From the NCBI GenBank assembly GCA_016712445.1, contig JADJRB010000001.1, positions 1,612,001-1,676,000 on the forward strand: a stretch of 64,000 bases of DNA. The letters are read 5' to 3'. Shown one piece after another: positions 16,893 to 25,924 of the stretch. The notes beneath the pieces were generated by a model. The model did no database searches. It had not been told where the DNA came from and saw only the letters and a program-made list of their open reading frames with translations. Each line of letters opens with the position of its first letter. Position 1 is the stretch's first letter. The stretch comes from Acidobacteriota bacterium. GTDB taxonomy: Bacteria > Pseudomonadota > Alphaproteobacteria > Caulobacterales > Hyphomonadaceae. A program made the position numbers and the translations under genes.

Positions 16893-19282
16893 AATTCACC
16901 CTCTCCTGGCTTAGCGACCATCTCGTGTCCAAAGCGTCGCTCGACGAGATCCTCGGCTTCATGGGCAAGGCGGGGCTTGAGGTTGAGCACGTTGTTGACC
17001 CGAAGAAGGCGCTGGCCGCGTTCTCCGTGTGCAAGGTGCTCGAGGCCGAGCCTCATCCGCAGGCGGACAAGCTGCGTGTCTGCAAGGTCGAGACGATCGA
17101 CGGCGTCAAGCAGATCGTCTGCGGCGCTCCTAATGCGCGTGCAGGCATGACAGCGATCTATGCGCCGCTCGGCGCCTGGATACCGGGCCTCGACATGGCG
17201 CTCGACAAGAAGCCGCGCGCCATTCGCGGCGTCGAAAGCCATGGCATGATGTGCTCCTCGCGCGAGCTGGAAATCGGCGATGACCATGACGGCATCCTCG
17301 ATCTCTCGGGCGACCTGCCGCTCGGCATGCCGGCGGCCGAAGCGCTGGGCGCCACCGATGCGGTCATCGATTTCGAGGTGACGCCGAACCGCCCGGACTG
17401 GCTGGGCGTGCAGGGCATCGCGCGCGATCTCGCCGCCGCCGGCGCGGGCCGCTTCCTGCGCAACGATGCGAAGAAGGTGCCTGGCAGCGGCGACTGCCCG
17501 GTCGAGATCCGGCTCGAAGCTCCGGAGGCGTGCCCGATGTTTGCCGGCGCGCTGGTGCGCGGCGTCACCAATGGTCCGTCCCCGGACTGGATGCAGGCGC
17601 GCCTCAAGGCAGCAGGCCTGCAGCCGCGCTCGTTGCTGGTTGACGTCACCAACTATATCTCGCTGGACCGCGCCCGCCCGTTGCACGTCTATGACGCGGC
17701 GAAGCTGTCCGGGCCTGTCGTGGCCCGGCTTGGAAAGGCGGGCGAAAGCTTCCTCGCCCTCGACGGCAAGACCTACCAGGTCTCCGATGACATGTGCGTC
17801 ATCGCCGACAATTCCGGCGTCATCGGACTGGGCGGGGTGATGGGCGGTGAGCCGACGGGCGTCTCCGTGGAGACGGTCGATGTCTTCATCGAGAGCGCCT
17901 GGTTCGACCCGCTGCGCACGGCGCGCACCGGCCGCGCAACGGGAATCCATTCGGACGCCCGCTACCGGTTCGAGCGCGGCGTGGACCCGCAAAGCTGCGT
18001 GGACGGATTGAACCTCGCCCTCGCGCTGATCCTTGAATATGGCGGCGGCGCAGCGACCAAGGCGCGCATCGCAGGATCAATCCCGGCCCGTCTGCAAAAG
18101 GTCACCTTCTACCATAGCGACGTCGAGCGCCTGACCGGCCTCGTCGTGAAGCCGGCCGAGATGAAACGTATCCTGAAGGATCTCGAGATCGACATCGAGG
18201 ATGCCGGTGATGCCTGGTACCTGATGCCGCCCTCGCACCGGTTCGACATTGATCGCTCGGCCGACATCGTGGAGGAGGTCGCGCGGCTCGTCGGCTACGA
18301 CCAGTTGCCGACAACCTCTCTGCCGATGCGCGCCGGCATGAAGCAGAGCGCAGCTTCTGCGCGCCAAGGCCGCGTGGCGATCGCACGCCGTGCCATGGCG
18401 GCGCGCGGCTTCCTGGAGGCCGTGACCTGGAGCTTCATGGCGAAGGAGCACGCGGCGCTTTTCGTCAAGACCGAAGATGCGATGACGGTGGCGAACCCGG
18501 TCGCCAGCGAACTGAACTACATGCGTCCGTCCGTACTCGGAAATCTCGCACGCGCAGCGCAGGCGTCCGCCAATCGCGGCGAGCGCAACATCCGCTTGTT
18601 CGAAGCCGGCCCTGTCTATCTGGGCGACGGTCCAAAAGACCAGCGCACCGTCATCGCTGGTCTCGTCCAGCCTTCGCCGCAGCGCCACTGGCAGGGCACG
18701 CCGCCTGCCTATGACGCGTTCGCGGCCAAGTCCGACCTGTTCGCCCTGCTCGCGGCGCTCGGCCAGCCAGGCGAGAAGTTCCAGGTGGCGCCCGCCACGC
18801 AGTCGCACTGGCATCCCGGCCAGTCGGCGAGCCTCAAGCTCGGTCCGAAGATGACCGTGGCCAATTTCGGTGCGCTGCATCCCGGCGTGCTGAAGGCGCT
18901 CGGCGTCGATGGGCCGGTCTATGCGTTCGAACTGAACCTCAATGCATTGCCGGTGATGAAGGCGAAGTCGACCAAGACGAAGCCGGTGCTCGAGCGCGCC
19001 GACCTCACCCCGATCCGGCGTGACCTTGCCTTTGTCGTGGACGAGGGCGTGGCGGCAGGCGAGCTCGTCAAGCATGCGCAGGCGGCCGAGAAGCTGCTTG
19101 TTTCGAAGGTCGACGTGTTCGACGTCTACCAGGGGCAGGGCGTGCCGGAAGGCAAGAAGTCGGTGGCGTTCGAAGTGACAATCCAGCCGCGCGAGGCGCT
19201 CAAGGACGAGCAGATCCAGGCGATCATGGACCGGATCATCGCTTCCGTGTCAAAAGGAACGGGCGGCGTGCTGCGCGGATAG
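16889..19282 (+). CDS. pheT: Phenylalanyl-tRNA synthetase beta subunit
   Basis: 797 residues, full length. Domains in order: start MKFTLSWLSDHL, tRNA-binding EMAP-like domain at about 40-150 (AEPHPQADKLRVCKVE), B3/B4 editing region (VEVTPNRPDWLG; DVTNYISLD), B5 domain (about 400-475, FDIDRSADIVEEVARLVGYD), the pseudo-catalytic core and the C-terminal anticodon-binding FDX-ACB domain. With PheS it charges tRNA-Phe and hydrolyses mischarged Tyr-tRNA-Phe. Its ATG overlaps the ASCH stop. Confidence 0.98.
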   Translation: MKFTLSWLSDHLVSKASLDEILGFMGKAGLEVEHVVDPKKALAAFSVCKVLEAEPHPQADKLRVCKVETIDGVKQIVCGAPNARAGMTAIYAPLGAWIPGLDMALDKKPRAIRGVESHGMMCSSRELEIGDDHDGILDLSGDLPLGMPAAEALGATDAVIDFEVTPNRPDWLGVQGIARDLAAAGAGRFLRNDAKKVPGSGDCPVEIRLEAPEACPMFAGALVRGVTNGPSPDWMQARLKAAGLQPRSLLVDVTNYISLDRARPLHVYDAAKLSGPVVARLGKAGESFLALDGKTYQVSDDMCVIADNSGVIGLGGVMGGEPTGVSVETVDVFIESAWFDPLRTARTGRATGIHSDARYRFERGVDPQSCVDGLNLALALILEYGGGAATKARIAGSIPARLQKVTFYHSDVERLTGLVVKPAEMKRILKDLEIDIEDAGDAWYLMPPSHRFDIDRSADIVEEVARLVGYDQLPTTSLPMRAGMKQSAASARQGRVAIARRAMAARGFLEAVTWSFMAKEHAALFVKTEDAMTVANPVASELNYMRPSVLGNLARAAQASANRGERNIRLFEAGPVYLGDGPKDQRTVIAGLVQPSPQRHWQGTPPAYDAFAAKSDLFALLAALGQPGEKFQVAPATQSHWHPGQSASLKLGPKMTVANFGALHPGVLKALGVDGPVYAFELNLNALPVMKAKSTKTKPVLERADLTPIRRDLAFVVDEGVAAGELVKHAQAAEKLLVSKVDVFDVYQGQGVPEGKKSVAFEVTIQPREALKDEQIQAIMDRIIASVSKGTGGVLRG

Positions 19283-19309
19283 CGCGGGCGCCCGCGCGAA
19301 GGGGGCCGC

Positions 19310-20083
19310 ATGAGCTTGAAGACATCGCTCTACCAGCAACTGGTGCCGGAGGCGCGCGCATCGGGTATCTCGAGGCTCAACCTGTTCATCGTCGGCGTGG
19401 TGCTGGCCTCGTTCCTTTTCCTCGCGCTGGAAACCGAGCCCACGCTCAACACCGATCCCCGCTGGATGCGCGCGTTTGAAATCTTCAACCTGTCCGTCCT
19501 CGGAATATTCAGCATCGAGTACATCGCGAGGATCTGGGTGGCAGGTGTCGACCCGCAATTCCGCGGCATCGGCGGGCGGCTGAAGTACATGACCCGCTTC
19601 TATTCCATCGCGGACTTCCTGGCCTTCGCGCCGGAACTGATCGTCATGGCGGCGGGCGGCGGCGGATCGCTGCTGGTCCTGCGGGTCCTGCGCCTTGCCC
19701 GCCTCGTCAAGATTGCGCGTTTCGTGCCGGCCTTCGATGCGCTCGGCGCGGCGCTTCGCCGGTCGAGCTCGCAGCTCCTGACCAGCCTCGCCGTGGCGCT
19801 GACGCTGGTCTATGTCGCCGCGGTGCTGCTCTATTTCGTTGAAGGTGTCGGCGGCGAACATCAGGAACAGTTTGCCTCGATCCCCCGCGCCATCTGGTGG
19901 GCGGTCGCCACCCTGACCACGGTCGGCTACGGCGATGTCTATCCGGTCACGCCGCTCGGGAGATTCTTCTCGGCGATCATCGCGATTGCCGGTATCGGTG
20001 TGGTCGCGCTGCCGGCCGGTGTGTTCGCCAGCGCCTTTTCCGATGAACTGAGGGAACGCCGCGAGCGGGGACCGACCGAATGA
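19310..20083 (+). CDS. Voltage-gated-type potassium channel (six-TM)
   Basis: 257 residues with S1-S6 topology. The pore has the selectivity filter TLTTVGYGDVYPVT after an aromatic WWAVA pore helix. S4-like segment LLVLRVLRLARLVKIARF carries arginines at every third position, typical of a voltage sensor. A short cytoplasmic tail follows S6. Inner-membrane K+ conductance is well supported; gating is inferred. The stop overlaps the dapB start as ATGA, so the channel and a lysine-pathway enzyme are translated from one mRNA. Confidence 0.92.
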   Translation: MSLKTSLYQQLVPEARASGISRLNLFIVGVVLASFLFLALETEPTLNTDPRWMRAFEIFNLSVLGIFSIEYIARIWVAGVDPQFRGIGGRLKYMTRFYSIADFLAFAPELIVMAAGGGGSLLVLRVLRLARLVKIARFVPAFDALGAALRRSSSQLLTSLAVALTLVYVAAVLLYFVEGVGGEHQEQFASIPRAIWWAVATLTTVGYGDVYPVTPLGRFFSAIIAIAGIGVVALPAGVFASAFSDELRERRERGPTE

Positions 20084-20910
20084 CCACATCCGCACCCGCC
20101 CTGAAAGTCGCCGTCGCGGGGGTTGCCGGCCGCATGGGCCGCCAGATCGCGGCCATGGCGCTCGATCGGGGCCTCGTCCTGTCCGGCGCAAGTGAAATAG
20201 CCGCTGCCGGCGTGTTCGATGAAGACATCGGTGTACTGGCCGGCCGCAAGCCGGTGGGTGCCTGGCCGTCACCGGACGTCGCCGAAGCAGCCGGCGGCGC
20301 CGACATCTGGATCGACTTCACCCGGCCGGACGCGACCCTCGCTGCTCTGGACGCGCTGCAAGCCACCAGCGTGCGCGCGGTCGTCATCGGCACGACCGGC
20401 CTCAGCGCGGCGCAGGACGGCGCTATCCGCACCGCCGCCAAGCGCTTCGCCATCGTCAAGTCCGGCAACTTTTCGCTCGGCATCAACCTGCTGCAAGGCC
20501 TCACGCGCCTTGCGGCATCGCGTCTCGGGGCGGACTGGGACATTGAGATCCTCGAGTCCCACCACCGCCTGAAGGTCGACGCGCCGTCCGGCACTGCCCT
20601 GATGCTGGGCGAGGCCGCTGCGGCCGGCCGGGGCGTCTCCCTGAAGGACGTGCTGGCGCCGCCCTATCTCGGTCCGGATGCGCCCCGCAAGGAAGGCGAA
20701 ATCGGCATGGCCGTGCGCCGCGCCGGGGGTATTTATGGTGAACACGAAGTGATGATGGCCTCACCGCGCGAAGTGCTGCGCCTGTCGCACATGGCGCTCG
20801 ACCGGGCGGTTTTTGCCGATGGCGCCCTGCACGCCGCCGTCTGGGCCGCCCGCCAGCCCCCCGGTCTTTACGGCATGGATGAGGTGTTGGGTCTCGGCCA
20901 CACCGGCTGA
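20080..20910 (+). CDS. dapB: 4-hydroxy-tetrahydrodipicolinate reductase
   Basis: 276 residues, usual length. N-terminal nucleotide site VAVAGVAGRMGRQIA; the DapB signature ESHHRLKVDAPSGTA holds the substrate-binding histidines and lysine; FSLGINLL precedes it and the C-terminal RxGGIYGEHEVMMASPRE matches. It reduces HTPA with NAD(P)H to tetrahydrodipicolinate for lysine and meso-diaminopimelate, i.e. peptidoglycan. ATG overlaps the stop of the K+ channel. Confidence 0.97.
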   Translation: MTTSAPALKVAVAGVAGRMGRQIAAMALDRGLVLSGASEIAAAGVFDEDIGVLAGRKPVGAWPSPDVAEAAGGADIWIDFTRPDATLAALDALQATSVRAVVIGTTGLSAAQDGAIRTAAKRFAIVKSGNFSLGINLLQGLTRLAASRLGADWDIEILESHHRLKVDAPSGTALMLGEAAAAGRGVSLKDVLAPPYLGPDAPRKEGEIGMAVRRAGGIYGEHEVMMASPREVLRLSHMALDRAVFADGALHAAVWAARQPPGLYGMDEVLGLGHTG

Positions 20911-21009
20911 GGAAACGCGCGCGCCGTCGGCTGAATGCGCCTTGACGCGCCGCAGCATCGTGACAACGTGACGGTCCTGTAAAGATACGAAGCGCGTTTT
21001 GAAGGCACC

Positions 21010-21420
21010 ATGATCGGCATTGTTGTCGTTAGCCATGGCAGACTTGCCCACGAACTGGTCGCGGCCGCGGAACACGTGGTCGGCCGGTTGCGGCGTACGC
21101 GCGCGGTGTCGATCGATGCCGACGAAGACCTCGACCTGAAGCGCGACGCCATCCTGGAAGCAATAAAGGCCTGTGAAGCCGGGCGCGGCGTTATCGTGCT
21201 TACGGACATGTTCGGCGGCACGCCCTCGAACCTCGTCCTCTCGCTGCGCAGCCGGGCCAAGATGGAAATCGTCTCCGGCGCCAACCTTCCCATGCTGATC
21301 AAGCTCGCCCAGACGCGCGACGTGCTCAGCCTTGATGAATGCGCCTCCGACGCCGCCGAAGGTGGCCGCAAGTACATCACCATCGCTTCCGACGTCCTCG
21401 CAAAGTTGCCGTCCTGCTGA
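21010..21420 (+). CDS. PTS EIIA component, mannose (EIIA-Man) family
   Basis: 136 residues: a lone EIIA-Man domain starting MIGIVVVSHGRLAHEL, in which H9 is the expected phosphorylated histidine, and TDMFGGTPSN, the family loop. It accepts phosphate from HPr-His-P. No EIIB/C permease is present, as is common in Alphaproteobacteria where such PTS proteins act as a regulatory phosphorelay (PTS-Ntr-like) rather than in sugar uptake. The stop overlaps the HPr start (TGATG). hprK, often adjacent, is not in the window. Confidence 0.93.
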   Translation: MIGIVVVSHGRLAHELVAAAEHVVGRLRRTRAVSIDADEDLDLKRDAILEAIKACEAGRGVIVLTDMFGGTPSNLVLSLRSRAKMEIVSGANLPMLIKLAQTRDVLSLDECASDAAEGGRKYITIASDVLAKLPSC

Positions 21421-21707
21421 TGTCTGACGCTTTTCCGGCCGTCCGGCGCGCAACCATCATCAACCGAAAGGGCTTGCACGCGCGGGCCTCGGCCAAGGTG
21501 GCCCGTCTCGCCGGTGAATACGACGCGCAGGTCTTCGTCAGCCATGAGAGCGAGACAGCGGACGCCCGCTCGATCATGGACCTGCTGATGCTCGTCGCCC
21601 ACACCGGGTGCACGGTGGAGATCAAGGGCAGGGGCGCCCAAGCCGATGCCGCCGTGGACGCCATTGCCGCCCTCATCGAGGACGGCTTCGGCGAGACGGA
21701 CAGCTAG
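21420..21707 (+). CDS. HPr phosphocarrier protein
   Basis: 95 residues from the ATG at 21420, which shares its A with the upstream stop. GLHARASAK contains the active H20; the region DARSIMDLLML holds the serine that HPr kinase phosphorylates in other species. It shuttles phosphate from EI to EIIA. The longer frame back to 21339 lies inside the EIIA gene. Converges on leuA, 3 bp away. Confidence 0.95.
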   Translation: MSDAFPAVRRATIINRKGLHARASAKVARLAGEYDAQVFVSHESETADARSIMDLLMLVAHTGCTVEIKGRGAQADAAVDAIAALIEDGFGETDS

Positions 21708-21710
21708 GCC

Positions 21711-23261
21711 CTAAGCCGCCTTCCGCTTCGCCTTGCGCACTTCCAGCTTGTTGAGGGCGTGCAGGTAGGCGCGCGCGCTGGCGACCAGCGTGTCGGGATC
21801 GGACGAGCGGCCTGTAGCCATGATGCCGTCGCCATTGAGGCGCACCGAGACGGTGGCCTGCGCGTCCGTGCCGCCGGTCACGGCGTGCACCTGGTAGAGC
21901 TCCAGCACCGCCTGGTGCGGCACGATCAGCCGGATCGCATTGAACACCGCATCGACCGGGCCATTGCCGCGCGCGATGGCGTATTTCTCTTCGCCGTCGA
22001 CCACGAGATCGATTTCCGCCGTCTGCGGACCATCCGTGCCGGCCACGACGCGCAGGCGCTTGAACGCGATACGCTCGCCTTCGGCCGCCAGCTGCTCGTC
22101 CACCAGCGCGATGATGTCGTCATCGAACACATGCTTCTTGCGGTCGGCGAGGTCCTTGAAGCGCTTGAAGGCATCGTTCAGCGCCTCGCCCTCGATGAAG
22201 TAGCCCATCGATTCCAGCTTGTCGCGGAAGGCATTGCGGCCCGACAACTTGCCCATCACCAGCGAGGTTTTCGCGACGCCGACATCCTCCGGCTTCATGA
22301 TCTCGTAGGTCTCGGAGTTCTTCAGCATGCCATCCTGGTGGATGCCGCTTTCGTGCGCGAAGGCGTTCTTGCCGACGATTGCCTTGTTGTACTGGACCGG
22401 GAAGCCGGTGATCCGGCTCACCATTGCGGAGGCGCGGGCGAGATAGCTTGCGTCAATGCCGGTCTCGTAAGGCAGCGTGTCGCCGCGCACTTTCATCGCC
22501 ATCACGATCTCTTCCAGCGCCGCGTTGCCCGCGCGCTCGCCAAGCCCGTTGATCGTGCATTCGATCTGGCGCGCGCCATTGGCCATGCCCGCCAGCGAGT
22601 TTGCCACCGCAAGCCCGAGATCGTTGTGGCAATGCGTCGACCAGATCACCTTGTCCGAGTTCGGAACATTTTCGATCAGCCTGCGGATCAGCGCGCCATA
22701 CTCGTCGGGGTGCGAATAGCCCACGGTGTCCGGCACGTTGATCGTCGTGGCGCCAGAGGCGATGGCCGCGTCGATGCATTTGCAGAGGAAATCGAACTCG
22801 GTGCGCGTCGCGTCTTCGGCGCTCCATTCGACATCATCCACCAGGTTGCGCGCCTGCGACACCGAGCGGCCCACCGCTTCCAGCACGGCGTTCGGGCCCA
22901 TCTTCAGCTTATGCTTCATGTGCACGGGGCTGGTCGAGATGAATGTGTGGATGCGCGGGCGCGCGGCCTTGCGCACGGCTTCGCCGCAGCGGTCGATGTC
23001 CTGCGGGGTGGAGCGGGCGAGGCCGCAGATGATGGCGGATTTCGATTGCGCGGCAATCGCGCTGACGGCGGCGAAATCACCGTCCGAAGCCGCCGGGAAG
23101 CCGGCCTCGATGATGTCGACGCCCATGTCTTCGAGAAGGGTGGCCAGTTCCAGCTTCTCATTGTGCGTCATCGATGCGCCCGGCGACTGCTCGCCATCAC
23201 GCATCGTGGTGTCAAAAATCATTACACGCGGTTTTTTCGCGGTCTTGGTCGGGGAGGTCAT
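21711..23261 (-). CDS. leuA: 2-isopropylmalate synthase
   Basis: 516 residues. Condenses acetyl-CoA and 2-ketoisovalerate, the first committed step of leucine synthesis. DTTMRDGEQSPGASM at the start of the TIM barrel carries the metal-binding Asp; HCHNDLGLAVANSLAG and GERAGNAALEE are the family signatures; the last ~130 residues (VDAVFNAIRLIVP onward) are the leucine-binding allosteric LeuA dimer domain. Feedback inhibition is thus expected. The 145-nt leader contains a leucine-rich peptide and alternative hairpins (separate entries). Confidence 0.97.
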   Translation of the reverse strand: MTSPTKTAKKPRVMIFDTTMRDGEQSPGASMTHNEKLELATLLEDMGVDIIEAGFPAASDGDFAAVSAIAAQSKSAIICGLARSTPQDIDRCGEAVRKAARPRIHTFISTSPVHMKHKLKMGPNAVLEAVGRSVSQARNLVDDVEWSAEDATRTEFDFLCKCIDAAIASGATTINVPDTVGYSHPDEYGALIRRLIENVPNSDKVIWSTHCHNDLGLAVANSLAGMANGARQIECTINGLGERAGNAALEEIVMAMKVRGDTLPYETGIDASYLARASAMVSRITGFPVQYNKAIVGKNAFAHESGIHQDGMLKNSETYEIMKPEDVGVAKTSLVMGKLSGRNAFRDKLESMGYFIEGEALNDAFKRFKDLADRKKHVFDDDIIALVDEQLAAEGERIAFKRLRVVAGTDGPQTAEIDLVVDGEEKYAIARGNGPVDAVFNAIRLIVPHQAVLELYQVHAVTGGTDAQATVSVRLNGDGIMATGRSSDPDTLVASARAYLHALNKLEVRKAKRKAA

Positions 23262-23302
23262 GTCGGCGGCTCTGTCGAAACTGGGGTTTGGGGGCGAAGT
23301 CT

Positions 23303-23366
23303 CAAAACATCCCCTGGCCGCGGGTCCGCCTCAGGCCGAGGCAGCCAGCACCGGCCAGGGGCCGGT
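23303..23366 (-). promoter_or_regulatory. leuA attenuator-like alternative hairpins
   Basis: Three stems on the minus strand. ACCGGCC/GGCCGGT (23350-23366) and GCCTC/GAGGC (23328-23342) are short early hairpins; CCCCTGGCC (from 23353-23361) pairs with GGCCAGGGG (from 23311-23319) in a 9-bp stem followed by ATGTTTT. The long stem and the first hairpin use the same bases and cannot form together, as expected of an attenuator. The T run is weak. Confidence 0.5.
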
Positions 23367-23399
23367 AAGAAGTAGCAGGAGGGGCAAGACTTTGCGCAT
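23331..23399 (-). CDS. Leucine-rich leader peptide of leuA, 22 aa
   Basis: ATG at 23399, stop TGA at 23331-23333. It begins MRKVLPLLLLLTGPW; 7 of 22 codons are leucine, five of them consecutive (CTC CTG CTA CTT CTT) and including codons rare in a GC-rich genome. The run overlaps the start of mutually exclusive hairpins ahead of leuA, the arrangement of ribosome-stalling attenuation. It starts 8 nt after the VTT gene stop without a clear ribosome site, so coupling to that gene is possible. An alternative reading is a chance signal-peptide-like ORF. Confidence 0.55.
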   Translation of the reverse strand: MRKVLPLLLLLTGPWPVLAASA

Positions 23400-23406
23400 C
23401 GCGGCA

Positions 23407-24150
23407 CTATTCGCTGCGCGCTTGCCCAGTGTCAACCGATTCAACCGTTGTTTCAGGAACATTTTGCCAGCTCTTACGGGCCTGGCGAACGATGAAATAG
23501 GCGATCCCGGCATATAGCGCCGCGCCGATCAGGCCGAAGGTGACGGCGGTGACGGGGTTGCCGGTAAAAGCGGCCACGATGGTATTCCAGCCAACGGCGA
23601 CCAGCAGGATCTTCGGCAGGATGCCGAGCGCCATCCCGGCCCAGTAGTCGCGGAACTTCGCCGAGCTTGCCCCGAACACCATGTTGACGATCAGGAACGG
23701 CCCGGCCGGCACGCTGCGCACGATGGCGCTCGCGAGGAAGGCGTTGCGCCCGATCAGGTCTGACAGCCGGCGCGCCCGCGGCCCGGCATACCGGCGCACA
23801 GCGGCCTCGCCGCCGGCCCGGCCGATCCAGAAGGTCAGCGCGCCCGACAACATGTTCGCCACCCAGCCATAGACCGCGCCCATCACCGGCCCGAACACGG
23901 CAACCGCCGCGGCGATCAGCGCAAACTGCGGCACGCCGATGAAGGCTGCGACGCAGAACACGAGAATGACTGCGGGCAGGCCCCAATGGCTGTCGGCCAG
24001 CGCGCGCAACCAGTCTTCTGCTTCTTCGAGGCCCGGCAGCTGGCCCATCTTTCCGAGCGCGAACACGCCCAGCACGGCGACCAGCAGGCCGAGCCCGACA
24101 TACAGGGCGCGGCGCGATGAAGGGGCAGGGGCGGTGGGCTCGCTCGTCAT
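23407..24150 (-). CDS. VTT-domain (TVP38/TMEM64, DedA-like) membrane protein
   Basis: 247 residues, about six hydrophobic segments. The VTT core reads FCVAAFIGVPQFALIAAAVAVFG, GWVANMLSGALTFWIGRAGG and the conserved RSVPAGPFLIVNMVFGAS before KFRDYWAGMALG. DedA/VTT proteins in bacteria and eukaryotes are linked to lipid flipping or membrane homeostasis; no specific substrate can be given. Upstream of leuA on the same strand, 145 bp apart. Confidence 0.88.
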   Translation of the reverse strand: MTSEPTAPAPSSRRALYVGLGLLVAVLGVFALGKMGQLPGLEEAEDWLRALADSHWGLPAVILVFCVAAFIGVPQFALIAAAVAVFGPVMGAVYGWVANMLSGALTFWIGRAGGEAAVRRYAGPRARRLSDLIGRNAFLASAIVRSVPAGPFLIVNMVFGASSAKFRDYWAGMALGILPKILLVAVGWNTIVAAFTGNPVTAVTFGLIGAALYAGIAYFIVRQARKSWQNVPETTVESVDTGQARSE

Positions 24151-24209
24151 GGCGCGATCAGGTGCGACAGGTGCGCCGCTGCGTCAATCTCGGCGAGGCA
24201 GGTCTGCTG

Positions 24210-25181
24210 TCAGGCGTCGGCCAGCATCTTCTCGCTCATCTCCCACAGCCGCCGGGCGCGCGCGTCATCCGCAATCCATTCGCGGGCATGTTCGAACCGC
24301 TGGCTGTCGGGGCCGGCCATCCGCGCGATGTCGCAATTCTCGCAGTAAACGCCGCCCTTGCCGGCGAGCTTCGGCGAGGTCGCTGCCCAGACCGTCGTGG
24401 AGGCGCCCTGTTCCGGCGTCTTGAACGCGGCCTTCACGGCGTCGGGGATTGTGCCGTCCGGGTTCTTCCAGCCAAGCGCGGCCATTTCCTCGTCATCGAG
24501 GTGGCGTTGCAGCGGCGTGAAGATGCCGCCCGGGTGCACGGAAAAGGCCCGCACGCCGACTTCGCGGCCGAGCAGGTCGACCCCCAGAGCGAACAGGGCA
24601 TTGGCAGACTTCGCCTGGCCATAGGCCTCCCATTTGTCATACGGGCGCTTCTCGTAGTTCGGGTCGTCCCAGATCACGTCAGAACGGACATGCCCGATGG
24701 AGGAGAGCGCGACGATCCGCGCGCCCTGCGCCTCCTGCAGCGCCGGGGCGAGTTTCATCGCCAGCGCCATGTGGCCGAGATGGTTGGTGCCGAACTGGGT
24801 TTCCCATCCCTTACCGACACGGCCGAACGGCGTCGCCATGATGCCGGCATTGTTGATCAGGATGTCCAGCGGGCGCTTGGAGTCGAGGTAATGGTCGGCA
24901 AACCGGCGCACGCTCGCGATATCGCCGAGGTCCATGTCTGCAATCTCGATCTCGCCGGCGACGTCGGCGAGCGCGGTCGCGGCGACGTCCGGTCGCCGGG
25001 CCGGCACCGTCACCCGCGCGCCGGCGCCTGCGAGTGCGCGCACGGTTTCAAGGCCGATGCCCGAATAGCCGCCCGTCACGATGACATTTTTGCCCGAGAG
25101 GTCGATCCCGCCCACCACTTCACGCGCCGTACTCTTGGCGTGGAAACCGGATCTGATCGGGTTCTGGTCCTGTGCAGCCAT
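24210..25181 (-). CDS. Short-chain dehydrogenase/reductase (retinol/protochlorophyllide-reductase-like)
   Basis: 323 residues from the ATG at 25181, which has an AGGAAGG ribosome site; the frame is open to 25277 without family sequence. TGGYSGIGLETVRALAG is the NAD(P)-binding Gly-rich loop, DILINNAGIM the family NAG motif and the catalytic pair is Y-x3-K in YGQAKSANALF, after a serine in ALSSIGH. It resembles the extended SDRs annotated as light-dependent protochlorophyllide reductase or WW-domain oxidoreductase-like proteins; the true substrate is unknown. Confidence 0.9.
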   Translation of the reverse strand: MAAQDQNPIRSGFHAKSTAREVVGGIDLSGKNVIVTGGYSGIGLETVRALAGAGARVTVPARRPDVAATALADVAGEIEIADMDLGDIASVRRFADHYLDSKRPLDILINNAGIMATPFGRVGKGWETQFGTNHLGHMALAMKLAPALQEAQGARIVALSSIGHVRSDVIWDDPNYEKRPYDKWEAYGQAKSANALFALGVDLLGREVGVRAFSVHPGGIFTPLQRHLDDEEMAALGWKNPDGTIPDAVKAAFKTPEQGASTTVWAATSPKLAGKGGVYCENCDIARMAGPDSQRFEHAREWIADDARARRLWEMSEKMLADA

Positions 25182-25325
25182 GGCGTGTTTCCTTCCTCTG
25201 GTGTCTTGTTGAGAAGCAGCGTAGCGGGGGGAGAGGGCCCTCGCTACTGCAATCTGTTGGCGGGTTTGCCCCCGCATCGCCCAATTCTGCCCCTAGCTTG
25301 TCACCTGAGTATGGAGTGCTGACCC

Positions 25326-25919
25326 ATGAAACTACCCCTGACGCTGGCAGCGATCGTCCTCAGCTGCGCCATCGCCTTTCCCGCCTCTGCCCAGTTCGGC
25401 AAGGTCGAGCGGTCGCAGGCCGAAATCGCATTGGAACAGGCCGAAACCCGCCAGGCCAAGCAGAAAGCAGCGCGCGAAGCCGCCGAAGCCGCCTGCGCCG
25501 CTCAGAATATGGAAGGCTGTTTCAAGCTTGCCGACATGCAGCGTACCGGCTCAGGCGGCGCGCAGGACCTGAAAGCCGCCGCGAAGTCCTACAAGATCAT
25601 GTGCGATGCCCGTGACGGGCGCGGTTGCGCGGGCCTCGCCTACCTGACGGTCAAAGGCCGCGGCGTGACCGAGAACCAGGCCGAAGGGCGCGCGCTCTAC
25701 AAGAAGGCCTGTGACTATGGCGATGTCAGTGGCTGCGCCGCTTACGGCAACATGGCCTTCACGGGCCTTGGCGGCCGCAAGGACACGGTGGCCGGCACGC
25801 AGGCCCTGACCAGCGCATGTGACCGCGACTATGAATGGGCCTGCACCCGCATGCGCGACCTCGGCGTCTACGACACCGACGACAACGCGTTCGATCGGCT
25901 CAAGGATATCCGCGGCTAG
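25326..25919 (+). CDS. Secreted Sel1-repeat protein
   Basis: 197 residues with a signal peptide (MKLPLTLAAIVLSCAIAFPA, cut after SA-Q). A short coiled coil (residues 30-55) is followed by Cys-containing Sel1/TPR-like repeats: GCFKLADMQRTGSGG, GCAGLAYLTVKGRGV, GCAAYGNMAFTGLGG and a degenerate last one, each about 36 residues. Such proteins act as periplasmic protein-interaction scaffolds; the cysteines at equal positions in each repeat suggest internal disulfides. Divergent from the SDR gene. Confidence 0.85.
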   Translation: MKLPLTLAAIVLSCAIAFPASAQFGKVERSQAEIALEQAETRQAKQKAAREAAEAACAAQNMEGCFKLADMQRTGSGGAQDLKAAAKSYKIMCDARDGRGCAGLAYLTVKGRGVTENQAEGRALYKKACDYGDVSGCAAYGNMAFTGLGGRKDTVAGTQALTSACDRDYEWACTRMRDLGVYDTDDNAFDRLKDIRG

Positions 25920-25924
25920 CCGGC

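Noticed and set aside
21759..23375. 538-codon ORF opposite leuA
   Set aside because: His/Arg-rich antisense shadow of a conserved enzyme, typical of GC-rich DNA.
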